A DNA stretch of 64,000 nucleotides, from assembly GCA_045652835.1 (NCBI GenBank), contig JAZOLE010000129.1, positions 1 through 64,000 on the forward strand, in the 5' to 3' direction. The notes below the pieces were generated by a model that saw nothing but the letters and a program-made list of their open reading frames with translations, did not search any database and was not told where the DNA came from. Source of the DNA: SVQP01 sp045652835. GTDB lineage: Bacteria; Bacillota; Clostridia; Oscillospirales; CAG-272. Both the position numbers and the translations under genes were made by a program. Shown piece after piece: positions 55,409-63,615 of this stretch (positions within the stretch are counted from its first letter, which is position 1; every line of letters starts with the position of its first letter).

Positions 55409-56170
55409 TCAATCCATGATCGGCTGCGCGATCTCCAAATTGAAAATACAAACCTGATCCTCCACGTTGGTAGCAAGCAGAGCCTCGTTGTTGTAATTTG
55501 CATACCATACCGTGATCTCATAGCTGCCTGCGGGCAGGTCTGCCAAGGGAATGTAAACCTGATATTCGCTTACGTAATCAGCGCCCTGATTAAAAAGCTG
55601 CTCCTTAATCTCGGGATCGGGATCTCTTTGATAGGCGTCCGTGTAGTACGGAGTTCCGCCGTTGATGGAATATCCGAATCTTGCATAATGTGCATTTGTC
55701 AAGCCAAGGATACCGCTGACGATCAACGATTCACAGCCCTGCTCGACAGTCACGTCATTCGGGTCAACCCACTGGTGATTATAGTTGGTAAATAAGGATT
55801 CCGTAAATATTTCACAGCCCGAGATATACTCACAATCGACCTGATATACAACACTATACATGATCTGCGTCAGAGGCACGGTGGGCTCGATGATCACATC
55901 CTCGCTCCAATACTCCTCCACCGTGTACTCCTCGGTCGTTTCCGGCATGGGCGGTGCGGTTTCAATTTCAACCGTGCCCCAAGGCTCGATTGGATCGATC
56001 GCAACGTTTGCAGATTCATATACGTCTGCAGGCGGTTCGACATAGCCGTAATCATACTCATCCCGAATATCCCCAAACAACTCGGCAACCAGTCCGTTGC
56101 CAAGGTCACAGGAGGTAAAGACAGTCACGCAAAGTGCGGTCAAGAGTAAAATAGTAATCGTTTTTTTCAT
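55409..56170 (-). CDS. Lipoprotein, tandem paralogue 2
   Basis: A 253-residue lipoprotein. Its first 36 residues are almost identical to paralogue 1 (FTSCDLGNGLVAELFGDI). A Thr/Glu/Pro linker leads to a sandwich domain with SLIVSGILGLTNAHYARFGYSINGGTPYYTDAY, then LADLPAGSYEITVWYANYNNE. It lacks the Cys cluster of paralogue 1. About 40 bp separates it from each neighbour, without terminators. Confidence 0.8.
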   Translation of the reverse strand: MKKTITILLLTALCVTVFTSCDLGNGLVAELFGDIRDEYDYGYVEPPADVYESANVAIDPIEPWGTVEIETAPPMPETTEEYTVEEYWSEDVIIEPTVPLTQIMYSVVYQVDCEYISGCEIFTESLFTNYNHQWVDPNDVTVEQGCESLIVSGILGLTNAHYARFGYSINGGTPYYTDAYQRDPDPEIKEQLFNQGADYVSEYQVYIPLADLPAGSYEITVWYANYNNEALLATNVEDQVCIFNLEIAQPIMD

Positions 56171-56205
56171 AGTTTTTGCCTCCTATCAATGTATCGTTTG
56201 CATAA

Positions 56206-56871
56206 TCAGCCGCACGCTGTATCATCATTGTACGGATCTCTGTTCAATCGAAACGTAAAATACTCTCTTTGCACAAGATAATCCGATTCTGCGCCAATTG
56301 GATGACCTTCATACCAAACCGTGATCTGGTGTGTATTCGTAATATCACCCACCGGCACAAGGATGCTGAATGCGCTGACGTAGTCAGCTCCATCTTTGTA
56401 CAAGCTATCCTTAAGTAATGCCTCGGGATCTTGCTGAAAGGTGGATGAGAAAACCGGCTCTCCACCATCGATGGAATATCCGAATATGACATAATCGGCT
56501 TTTGCAAGACCGATCCAGCCGTTGATCACCAGTTCTTGCACGGCACCATCTATCCTGATAGTCGAAACGGCCTCGGGAATATTGGCGTGCAATTCTTCGT
56601 AATGTCGGAGTTGGCCACCTTGATTGTATCCCTCTACCGTGGTGATTATAAAATCGGTCAGCCAAGGCGTTTTCACTTCGATCGGTGCGGTTTGATCAAC
56701 CCAAGGCTCGGGCGGTGTTTGTATGATATGATCCACAGACGGCTCGACAAGCACGTCCTCTTCGCCCAGTTCCTCCAACAACTCGGCAACCAAACCGTTG
56801 CCGACACTACAGGAGGTAAAGACGGTGATACAAACTGCGGTCAAGAGTAAAATTGTGATCGTTTTTTTCAT
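56206..56871 (-). CDS. Lipoprotein, tandem paralogue 3
   Basis: A 221-residue lipoprotein with lipobox FTSC (Cys21) and the same N terminus (SVGNGLVAELLEEL). The sandwich domain has ELVINGWIGLAKADYVIFGYSIDGGEPVFSSTF and VGDITNTHQITVWYEGHPI. It is the first gene of the leftward cluster; GGAGG lies about nine bases before the ATG. Bases conserved between paralogues are concentrated in the first ~110 bp, suggesting gene conversion or recent duplication. Confidence 0.8.
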   Translation of the reverse strand: MKKTITILLLTAVCITVFTSCSVGNGLVAELLEELGEEDVLVEPSVDHIIQTPPEPWVDQTAPIEVKTPWLTDFIITTVEGYNQGGQLRHYEELHANIPEAVSTIRIDGAVQELVINGWIGLAKADYVIFGYSIDGGEPVFSSTFQQDPEALLKDSLYKDGADYVSAFSILVPVGDITNTHQITVWYEGHPIGAESDYLVQREYFTFRLNRDPYNDDTACG

Positions 56872-56913
56872 GGTTTTTGCCTCCTTTTCGTTTGATAAAT
56901 ATTATGATTTTAT

Positions 56914-57627
56914 TTAGATCTTTGCCTTTTTGATTCTTCTCTTCATCTTGGTCAGATCGCGCAGCATCTTGAGCGTGTCGCGCACCAGGTTGACCGAGGA
57001 TTCACGGTGGTTGATGATCTTAACGGGGATTTCGTGAATGGTCATGCCGTACTTGACAGCCCACAGAATTGCCTCGAAGTCAAATGCAAAGCGATCGACC
57101 TCGCATCTTGTAAAGATCTTTTTGACCGCATCCTGCGTAAATGCCTTGCATCCGCACTGGGAGTCGGAAAGCTTAAAGCCGCCTGCTAAGCACAGCACCT
57201 TGATATAGGTCTTGCTTGCCAGCTTACGAATGGGGGTATAGCCCTCATAGCCGTCCTTGGAGAGGTTGCGCGAGCCGATCACCATATCTGCCTCGGGGTG
57301 TGCAAGAAATGCATCGCGCACGCGACCGATGACGTCGGTGCCGTAAGCAAGGTCAGCGTCGGTGAACATGACGTAATCGCCCTTGGCAGCCAGCATTGCG
57401 GTGCGTACAGCATAGCCCTTGCCGCGGTTCTGCTCGTATCCTACCACGCGCACACAGGGCAAGTGCAAAGCCTCAACCAGCTTATCACAGCCGTCTTTGG
57501 AACCGTCGTTGGAGAAAATGATCTCATAGTCCTCAAAATTTGCCTGCATATACGCGGAAAGCTGACGCGCGGTATCCTCGATGATGCTGGATTCGTTATA
57601 CATGGGAATGCAAAGTGAAAATTTCAT
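56914..57627 (-). CDS. Family-2 glycosyltransferase, dolichyl/undecaprenyl-phosphate sugar type
   Basis: A 237-residue GT2 enzyme. GT-A motifs: LCIPMYNESSIIEDTARQL, FSNDGSKDG, RGKGYAVRTAML, DYVMFTDADLAYG (DXD) and FDFEAILWAVKYG, INHRESSVN. The layout resembles dolichyl-phosphate beta-glucosyltransferase and bacterial undecaprenyl-phosphate glycosyltransferases. There is no C-terminal transmembrane helix, only a basic tail (KMKRRIKKAKI). It is the head of no clear operon; the next gene upstream is 21 bp away. Confidence 0.88.
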   Translation of the reverse strand: MKFSLCIPMYNESSIIEDTARQLSAYMQANFEDYEIIFSNDGSKDGCDKLVEALHLPCVRVVGYEQNRGKGYAVRTAMLAAKGDYVMFTDADLAYGTDVIGRVRDAFLAHPEADMVIGSRNLSKDGYEGYTPIRKLASKTYIKVLCLAGGFKLSDSQCGCKAFTQDAVKKIFTRCEVDRFAFDFEAILWAVKYGMTIHEIPVKIINHRESSVNLVRDTLKMLRDLTKMKRRIKKAKI

Positions 57628-57648
57628 AGTTTTATAATCCTTTTTTAT

Positions 57649-58470
57649 TTATTTTCTGTAGATGTAAAGCAGCATGTCCACCTCGGTGGTCAAACGCTCC
57701 AGCTGTGCAAGCTTTTGCTTGTCCTGCTCGCTTGTGCGCCAATAGTAGGGCGTCATGGAGAACAGCGCCTCAATGTCATTCTGCCCTTCCACCGTGATTT
57801 CAAAACGCACGCTGCGCGTTTCGATCAGCTGCAGCGCGGTGGGCAGGTCTGCGCGCTCGGCATTTTCATAGGTGTTTTCGTACATGGCACGCTTCAGCCC
57901 CATCAGGTGCTGCGGTCCTGCGCCCAGCAGGAACAGATATCCGCCGTCACCCAGCACGCGCGTGTATTCCTGCTCCGCGCAGGGAGCGAACACGTTGAGC
58001 ACGCCATCCGCACCTGCGTCACACACAGGCATGGTGTACACCGATGCAACAGCATAGGCGGCATGATCAATCCCCTGTGCCGCTGCGTCCTTGGCTGCTC
58101 TTGCGCAGCCGAATTTGGAAAGGTCAATGCCCAGCATGCGATACCCCTGCGCGGCTATGCGGTTGGCATAATAGCCCTGTCCGCAGCCTGCGTCAATCAA
58201 GGTCGCCCCTGTAGGCAAATAGTCCCGTACCGCCTGCTCCAGGGCAGCTGCGGCAGGGGCGTAATACCCCTTTTGCAAAAAGCTTGTCCGCGCGGCAATC
58301 GCCTGCTTGGAGTCGCCCCCGGGGGCATGCCCTACGGCTAAATTCACATAGCCCTCGCGCGCTACGTCAAAGCGGTGCTTGCCGCCAAGGCAACAAAGGC
58401 TTGTCCCCTCTGTGCGCACGCCGTTTTTACACACGGGGCAAATCAGTATATCGGTCAATGCACTTAACAT
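57649..58470 (-). CDS. RlmA-like 23S rRNA guanine-N1 methyltransferase
   Basis: A 273-residue SAM methyltransferase. The N-terminal zinc ribbon ICPVCKNG...LCCLGGKHRFD and REGYVNLAV are the signature of the RlmA family, which methylates G745/G748 of 23S rRNA. The Rossmann core has LIDAGCGQGYY, MLGIDLSK and DGVLNVFAPC. The start overlaps the end of the RNase M5-like gene by 7 bp. Which guanine is modified (and any macrolide link) cannot be told. Confidence 0.85.
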   Translation of the reverse strand: MLSALTDILICPVCKNGVRTEGTSLCCLGGKHRFDVAREGYVNLAVGHAPGGDSKQAIAARTSFLQKGYYAPAAAALEQAVRDYLPTGATLIDAGCGQGYYANRIAAQGYRMLGIDLSKFGCARAAKDAAAQGIDHAAYAVASVYTMPVCDAGADGVLNVFAPCAEQEYTRVLGDGGYLFLLGAGPQHLMGLKRAMYENTYENAERADLPTALQLIETRSVRFEITVEGQNDIEALFSMTPYYWRTSEQDKQKLAQLERLTTEVDMLLYIYRK

Positions 58471-59072
58471 ATCGTTTCCTCTTTCTCTCTGCCCACAAGC
58501 GTCAGGTATTCCTCATAGGAGAGCAGCATCCGCAGCGCGTCAAGCAGCGCGTTTGCGGTCATATCCTCGGGCAATCCGCACGCACGTGCAATTTCTGCAC
58601 GACGGGCTTTGCTGCCCTCACCGCCCGAAAGACCGTCTATAAAGAAATCGGTCTTGGAAAGCGGATTTTCGCCCCTGCGCTGTGCCGCATCGCCCTGTGC
58701 ATACGGAGCAAGCAGATCGCGCAAAAGCTGCGCGTCCATGCCCTCCACGCCAAGCAACCCTTGTGCACCGGGCGCTGTTTTGCGGCTTTCCTTACCCTTG
58801 ATCTGCGGGATGTACAGCTGGATCAGCCGATCCTTGGGGATCATTCCCGAGATGTGCGAGCGAATGACCTTGCCGCCACCGTCACTGTCGGTCAGCACAA
58901 TGATCATGCTCTTCTCGGCAAGTTTGCGCAAAAGCTGCGCCAGCTCCCGATTTTTGAACACCCCAAACCCTGCGGTGGGAATGATCTGCGCCTCGACGAT
59001 TGAGGATAGCTTGATTTTATCATATTTTCCTTCCACGATGATGGGATACCCGATCACCAGCTTCTCAGACAT
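58464..59072 (-). CDS. RNase M5-like TOPRIM/DUF4093 protein
   Basis: A 202-residue protein. The N-terminal TOPRIM domain shows IIVEGKYDKIKLSSIV (catalytic Glu14) and IVLTDSDGGGK (the Asp pair), and the C-terminal DUF4093 domain shows LSKTDFFIDGLSGGEGSKARR. This architecture belongs to RNase M5 (RnmV), which matures 5S rRNA. It is slightly longer than B. subtilis RnmV (186). It is coupled to the RlmA-like gene, so both handle rRNA. Confidence 0.85.
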   Translation of the reverse strand: MSEKLVIGYPIIVEGKYDKIKLSSIVEAQIIPTAGFGVFKNRELAQLLRKLAEKSMIIVLTDSDGGGKVIRSHISGMIPKDRLIQLYIPQIKGKESRKTAPGAQGLLGVEGMDAQLLRDLLAPYAQGDAAQRRGENPLSKTDFFIDGLSGGEGSKARRAEIARACGLPEDMTANALLDALRMLLSYEEYLTLVGREKEETIC

Positions 59073-59081
59073 ACAAACTCC

Positions 59082-59963
59082 TTAAAACATAAAGTAACAC
59101 AGCACCACAGCGCCAAGCAGGATGCGGTACACGCCAAAGGGCGCAAAGCCGCGGTGCGATACAAAATCGATCAAAAAGCGAATGGACAGGCGCGAGGTCA
59201 CATACGCAACCACGCCCGAAGCAAGCAGCACTATCATAGCCTCTGCAGGCATACGCAAGCCGTTTTGCAGCATAAAGTGCGTAAATCCCAGCACCTTGAT
59301 GCCGCACGCGCCCAGCATGACGGGTACAGCCATGAAAAACGAAAGCTCCGCAGCCGTCTTGCGCGAAAGCCCCAGCAGCATGCCGCCCAAGATGCAAGAT
59401 CCCGAGCGCGACGTGCCCGGCACCAGCGAGAGCACCTGAAAAAGTCCTACGCCAAAAGCCTTGGCATGCGAGATCTGACCAATCTCTTCCGTTCCCGTCT
59501 GCTCCCTGCCTTTGCGCATCCGCTCGACAACGATGAAAAGCACACCGTAAAGGATCAGCATGGCGGCAACGGTGGCACCGTTATATAAAAGTCCATCCAT
59601 GTCCTTGCCGCAAATTTTCTCACATACAGCGTCAGCCGTCACGCCCGCAATGCCTGCAGGAATGCAGCCTACGATCACGCGTGACCAAAGACGCAGCGAG
59701 GCGCGGCAAGCCGCTCGGTCCTTGATTGGCGGAAACAGCCGCCCCCAATACAGAGTCACAACTGCAAAAATCGCACCAAGCTGCACGGCAACCAAAAACA
59801 GCTCTCTGAACTCGGACGCAAACTGCGGATGCACGTTCGTGCCCACGTTCAGCGTCAAAAACGAGTCAAGCAGGATCAGGTGTCCTGTGGAACTGACGGG
59901 CAACCATTCGGTCACGCCCTCGATAATGCCGTATAGCAGCGATTTAAGCAGTAAGAATCCCAT
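59082..59963 (-). CDS. uppP: Undecaprenyl-diphosphatase UppP (BacA)
   Basis: A 293-residue polytopic phosphatase that recycles undecaprenyl pyrophosphate. The two catalytic regions are GIIEGVTEWLPVSSTGHLIL (with the Glu and Ser-Thr-Gly-His) and VPGTSRSGSCILGGMLLG (Arg). About eight transmembrane helices are predicted. Loss of function normally raises bacitracin sensitivity. The gene follows the U32 peptidase gene on the same strand, 8 bp apart. Confidence 0.95.
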   Translation of the reverse strand: MGFLLLKSLLYGIIEGVTEWLPVSSTGHLILLDSFLTLNVGTNVHPQFASEFRELFLVAVQLGAIFAVVTLYWGRLFPPIKDRAACRASLRLWSRVIVGCIPAGIAGVTADAVCEKICGKDMDGLLYNGATVAAMLILYGVLFIVVERMRKGREQTGTEEIGQISHAKAFGVGLFQVLSLVPGTSRSGSCILGGMLLGLSRKTAAELSFFMAVPVMLGACGIKVLGFTHFMLQNGLRMPAEAMIVLLASGVVAYVTSRLSIRFLIDFVSHRGFAPFGVYRILLGAVVLCYFMF

Positions 59964-59971
59964 TTATCTCC

Positions 59972-61273
59972 TTAAAGCGAATCAGGTCTGCGCTTGTCAA
60001 AGCCCTTGGGGCTACCCGCGCGCATGATATCACCCTCGCGTATCTCAAAGGGCACGCGACACCAGAATGTCATGGAAGGGTGCGGTGCAGACGGGATTGC
60101 TGTGCCGTCGGGCGCGTAAAGCTCGCAAACGTCAAAGCCCACGCCAATCTTGCCGGGAGAGATGACCTCAGCCCCCTCACCCACGCTGACCTTGTTGCGC
60201 TGCACAAAGCGGTAAAGCGTTCCCTGCTCGTTTTGCATGGGCACGCCTGCCGCCTCAATCGCACTTGCTTCCTCTTGATTATACGCAGTTGCGGTAGCAA
60301 AATATGCCTTTTCGCGCATATATCCGCATTCGCCAAGCAGCTGCGGATTGTTCATGGGATCGTCAAGGTAGAAGCCCGTGCCGTAGGTACGGTGCGAAAC
60401 GCTTTCCAGCTCGGTCAGCCAATCGGGATTAAATACGTAATTTTCGGGATCAACCGTATAAGCATCCATCGCCATGCGGTAGGCGTTGGTAACCACGGCG
60501 GTATAGTAAGCACTCTTCATTCTTCCCTCAATCTTGAAGGAATCAATGCCGCTGTTCATCAGCTGCGGAATGCACTCGATGGTGCACATATCCTTGGAGG
60601 ACATGATAAACGTGCCGTGCTCGTTCTGCTCGATCGGGATAGGCATTTCGGGGCGCTTTTCCTCAACCAGCACGTAATTCCATCTGCAGGGCTGCGAGCA
60701 AGTGCCGCGGTTGCCGTCGCGACCGTTGAGCGCATTGGCTAAGAGGCATCTGCCGCTGTACGACACGCACATAGAGCCGTGCACAAACGCCTCCAGCTCC
60801 ACGTCCTCGGGAAGTGCTGCGCGAATGGCGGCAATATCCGAAAAGCTCAGCTCGCGCGCAAGCACCAATCGCTTGGCGCCCAAGGCAGCCCATGCGCAAG
60901 CCGCTGCAGGGCTGACAATGCTTGCCTGCGTGGAGATGTGGATCTCCATATCGGGCAAAATTTCCTTGACTGTGGCAAGCACGCCCATATCGGCAACGAT
61001 CATGGCATCAATACCGAAATCACGGATCTCGTGTAAAAACTTGCGCAGCAAGGGATATTCGTTGGTGCGCGGCATGGTGTTAACTGTCAAATAAAGCTTT
61101 TTGCCACGCGCGTGGGTGTATTCCACCGCCTCGCGAAGCTCGTCATTGGTAAAATTATCTGCGGCAGAACGCATACCAAACATCTGTCCTGCGCAATATA
61201 CGGCATCTGCGCCGTAAAGCAGCGCCGCCTTGAGTTTTTCAAAATTCCCCGCCGGGGATAAAAGTTCGGGCAT
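59972..61273 (-). CDS. U32-family peptidase / RNA hydroxylation-type protein
   Basis: A 433-residue protein of the U32 family: MPELLSPAGNFEKLKAALLYGADAVYCAG, EIHISTQASIVS, LARELS, ELEAFVHGSMCVSYSGRCLLANALNGRDGNRGTCSQPCRW and FKIEGRMKSAYYTA. The conserved cysteines of the last block bind a metal cluster in homologues used for tRNA/rRNA hydroxylation (TrhP/RlhA). GGAGG precedes the ATG. An ECF-like promoter lies 40 bp upstream. It is followed by uppP. Confidence 0.9.
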   Translation of the reverse strand: MPELLSPAGNFEKLKAALLYGADAVYCAGQMFGMRSAADNFTNDELREAVEYTHARGKKLYLTVNTMPRTNEYPLLRKFLHEIRDFGIDAMIVADMGVLATVKEILPDMEIHISTQASIVSPAAACAWAALGAKRLVLARELSFSDIAAIRAALPEDVELEAFVHGSMCVSYSGRCLLANALNGRDGNRGTCSQPCRWNYVLVEEKRPEMPIPIEQNEHGTFIMSSKDMCTIECIPQLMNSGIDSFKIEGRMKSAYYTAVVTNAYRMAMDAYTVDPENYVFNPDWLTELESVSHRTYGTGFYLDDPMNNPQLLGECGYMREKAYFATATAYNQEEASAIEAAGVPMQNEQGTLYRFVQRNKVSVGEGAEVISPGKIGVGFDVCELYAPDGTAIPSAPHPSMTFWCRVPFEIREGDIMRAGSPKGFDKRRPDSL

Positions 61274-61313
61274 AGTACCCCTCCGTTTCTATGCAGCGCC
61301 TTCACTTATATAG

Positions 61314-61337
61314 ACGCCAAAATTCTTAAAATGTTCC
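61314..61337 (-). promoter_or_regulatory. ECF-sigma-like promoter of the U32 peptidase gene
   Basis: Minus-strand GGAAC (61333-61337), 15 bp, CGTC (61314-61317) followed by TATATAAGTGAAG. It shares GGCGTCTATATA with the sites at 37486 and 41716; the spacer is one base shorter. Confidence 0.5.
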
Positions 61338-61350
61338 CTGTTTTTGAAAA

Positions 61351-61809
61351 TTATTTTTGATTTTGCTCTTTTTCCTGCATTTTTTTATAGTTGGCAGCCT
61401 CGATTGCAGGACGAATGACCTGCGTATACACAATCGCACCGACAAGAACGCACAACGTCAGGCAAGGCCAGATAATGTACCCCTCGGGGGTCAGGATCAG
61501 CACCAGGATAAAGGTCAAAAGCGAGAGGCAGAACAGCGAAACCAAGAAAACGGTGACCAGATTGCGCTTTTTTTGCTGCTTTTCGCGGTATGCCTTGACC
61601 TCATCGTTCTCATGGCTGGCACCTGTTGCCGCCTGCTGTTCCATGCGCGCGATCTCCTTGGCGTATTGCTCGTAAAGCGCGTCCGCATCGCGATATCCGT
61701 GGATCTTTTGGAGCAAGCTCAATGCGCGATAATACTCGTGCACCGCGCAAGGTGCAGGCTCTGTTGCCTCGGTGTATATTTGCAATTTTTCGTCTTCTGT
61801 ATAAGCCAT
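61351..61809 (-). CDS. Two-helix membrane protein, unknown function
   Basis: A 152-residue protein. A helical N-terminal domain (about 1-80, YEQYAKEIARMEQQAATG) precedes two transmembrane helices (about 86-108 and 112-133) and a short basic tail. No family is recognised. The start at 61809 is set by AAGGAG eight bases upstream. It ends 14 bases upstream of the ECF-like site of the U32 gene, so that site lies in the gap between them. Confidence 0.7.
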   Translation of the reverse strand: MAYTEDEKLQIYTEATEPAPCAVHEYYRALSLLQKIHGYRDADALYEQYAKEIARMEQQAATGASHENDEVKAYREKQQKKRNLVTVFLVSLFCLSLLTFILVLILTPEGYIIWPCLTLCVLVGAIVYTQVIRPAIEAANYKKMQEKEQNQK

Positions 61810-61985
61810 TCTACTCTCCTTAAAAATAAGCACAGTTTTTTTCATTATAACATATTCTCGGCAAAATCTCAAGAGGATTTTGCAAATATACTTTCAAAAT
61901 AAGGAAAAATCCAATCCGTGTTGAAGCGGCGCGGGCTTGCTCCCGTGGCTTTGATCGGGATGTTTTACAAATCTTGGCGGAGATA

Positions 61986-62014
61986 TTGATTTCTCTGCCG
62001 CTTGGTGATATAAT
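61986..62014 (+). promoter_or_regulatory. Promoter of the PH-like membrane-protein gene
   Basis: TTGATT (61986-61991), 17 bp, TATAAT (62009-62014). Confidence 0.65.
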
Positions 62015-62092
62015 GGAGTTAACAAAAGCATTTCCACACTGCTTTTGTACTGCTAAGGCAAAGCCAACGTAAGTTTTTTAAAGGATTGTCGA

Positions 62093-62614
62093 ATGATGAA
62101 AAATATTAAATGCAACGTCAAGCAATCGGTCGTGATGATTTTCATGGGCATCGCTCTATTGGCAATATGCTTCTTTTTGGGCTTCTGCGATTTTCGTCAA
62201 TACGTAGAAGTTGCGCTTTTCAACAATAACGTGGTCTACTATCTTCTCAAAGCCTTTATGGTCTTTGGCTTTGTGTTTTTCGGACTTGGTATATTGGTCG
62301 TTCTTCGTAACGTTCTCTTCTTCAGAGATAGGACGATAGAATTCGGGGACGATTATTTGGTAGACAGATCCTCGTTAGCCGGCGGTGGTAAAATACACTA
62401 TGCGGAGATTGAACACGTATATATCAAAGGACCGTTTTTGTGTATTGCACTGAACAATGCAGAGCAATACCTGAAAAGGCAAAACTTTTTAAAGCAGATA
62501 TTTATGCGTGCAAACAAAAAAATGGGATATGATTATATCACCGTATCTGATAATTTTTTAGACACCGACGTGTTTGAAATCAAAAAAATCCTCAAAGAAA
62601 AATTAAATCGCTGA
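62093..62614 (+). CDS. Two-helix membrane protein with PH-like domain
   Basis: A 173-residue protein with two helices (about 14-34 and 46-72) and a cytosolic domain (about 78-165) whose IEFGDDYLVDRSSLAGGGKIHYAEIEHVYIKGPFLCIAL pattern recalls bacterial PH-like domains of the STM3941 type. Start is ATG at 62093 (a second ATG follows directly). AAAGGAT lies six bases upstream. Similar in layout to the protein at 44948 but not clearly homologous. Function unknown. Confidence 0.72.
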   Translation: MMKNIKCNVKQSVVMIFMGIALLAICFFLGFCDFRQYVEVALFNNNVVYYLLKAFMVFGFVFFGLGILVVLRNVLFFRDRTIEFGDDYLVDRSSLAGGGKIHYAEIEHVYIKGPFLCIALNNAEQYLKRQNFLKQIFMRANKKMGYDYITVSDNFLDTDVFEIKKILKEKLNR

Positions 62615-62642
62615 ATCAAAATCTCCTCCAAGCTGTATAAAA

Positions 62643-62677
62643 ATCCCCCGACAGACCTAAATCTGTCGGGGATTTTT
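62643..62677. terminator. Terminator hairpin
   Basis: ATCCCCCGACAGA paired with TCTGTCGGGGAT, followed by TTTTT. Confidence 0.88.
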
Positions 62678-62713
62678 CATGCTTGTAAGAAACAGCCCTT
62701 TGGGGATACGGAT

Positions 62714-63502
62714 TTATTCGGGAAGTTGCTCTGCGCTGGGCAGACCCGGCCATTCAAACGCCTCCATGGACTTTTCATAGCCGTAATAAAAATCGCTTTC
62801 AACAGGCGCATCGGTGGTGATGAGGTAGCGACCGGGCGTCAATCCCTCCAGCTCTGCCAAGACCCACACGTAAGTGCCCTCCAGATTGGAGTACATATCC
62901 AGCTCGTAAAGGTCGGAATAGTAAGCGTATCCGACAACGCCGTTCTGCTCTGTGCAGTCATCGTAGATCGCACCGTAATCCATCACGAAATCCACGTTAT
63001 GCCAGTTAAAGGCAATGCGGTAGAAATTGCCGTCCTTGGGGATGTTCAGGTATAGGCAAACGTTGGTGGAGTCGATCATGCTGATTACGCCACCACCCCA
63101 TTCGGCTAAGTAGTCGATGGCATCCTGCATGCAGGAAAATTCCTCACCGTCATCGGTCACACAGATCGGATAACCGAAATCGTATCTGCCGTCATAGCAA
63201 TCGGTCACACCGTCCATAGACGTGCCAACCTTGATCAGGTTGAGATAGGGGTTATTGGGATCATCGTCCGCAAACTGATCGCGCCCTGCAAGCTGTGTTT
63301 CCGGCTCGGTTTGGGCTTGCGTGGTCTGCTCTTCGGTGATCTCGGACTGTGTGGTCTGCTCCTCGGTGATAGGAGCTTGGGTTTCGGGCTGGGTGGTCGG
63401 TTCAGGGGTAGTTTGCTCATTGGTTTTGCCTTGATCGCACGCAACAAGTGCAAGCATCATAAGCACGCAGAGCACGATGGATAAAACGCGAAGATTTCTC
63501 AT
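62714..63502 (-). CDS. Lipoprotein with Glu/Gln/Thr-repeat linker
   Basis: A 262-residue lipoprotein with lipobox LVAC (Cys22). A linker of repeated (I)TEEQTTQ units (about 28-72) separates the anchor from a Tyr/Asp-rich domain with YDGRYDFGYPICVTDDGEEF and a beta-rich end LTPGRYLITTDAPV. The domain's order of an acidic strand and a final PGRYLI-type strand recalls the sandwich of the lipoproteins at 54544-56871 in a general way. A consensus sigma-A promoter lies upstream. Confidence 0.8.
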   Translation of the reverse strand: MRNLRVLSIVLCVLMMLALVACDQGKTNEQTTPEPTTQPETQAPITEEQTTQSEITEEQTTQAQTEPETQLAGRDQFADDDPNNPYLNLIKVGTSMDGVTDCYDGRYDFGYPICVTDDGEEFSCMQDAIDYLAEWGGGVISMIDSTNVCLYLNIPKDGNFYRIAFNWHNVDFVMDYGAIYDDCTEQNGVVGYAYYSDLYELDMYSNLEGTYVWVLAELEGLTPGRYLITTDAPVESDFYYGYEKSMEAFEWPGLPSAEQLPE

Positions 63503-63542
63503 AATTTCCTCCTTTTCCGGCAGTTTTCTGCCCTATGCTTGT

Positions 63543-63571
63543 ATTATAGCATACCCGGCGCGCTTTGTCAA
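63543..63571 (-). promoter_or_regulatory. Consensus sigma-A promoter of the lipoprotein
   Basis: Minus-strand TTGACA (63566-63571), 17 bp, TATAAT (63543-63548). Confidence 0.85.
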
Positions 63572-63575
63572 TCAA

Positions 63576-63612
63576 AAAAGACTGATTCAAGTCTGCTTGA
63601 ATCAGTCCTTTG
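63576..63612 (-). terminator. Terminator of the truncated permease gene
   Basis: AAGACTGATTCAAG paired with CTTGAATCAGTCCTT and a T-run on the minus strand. Confidence 0.85.
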
Positions 63613-63615
63613 GTA

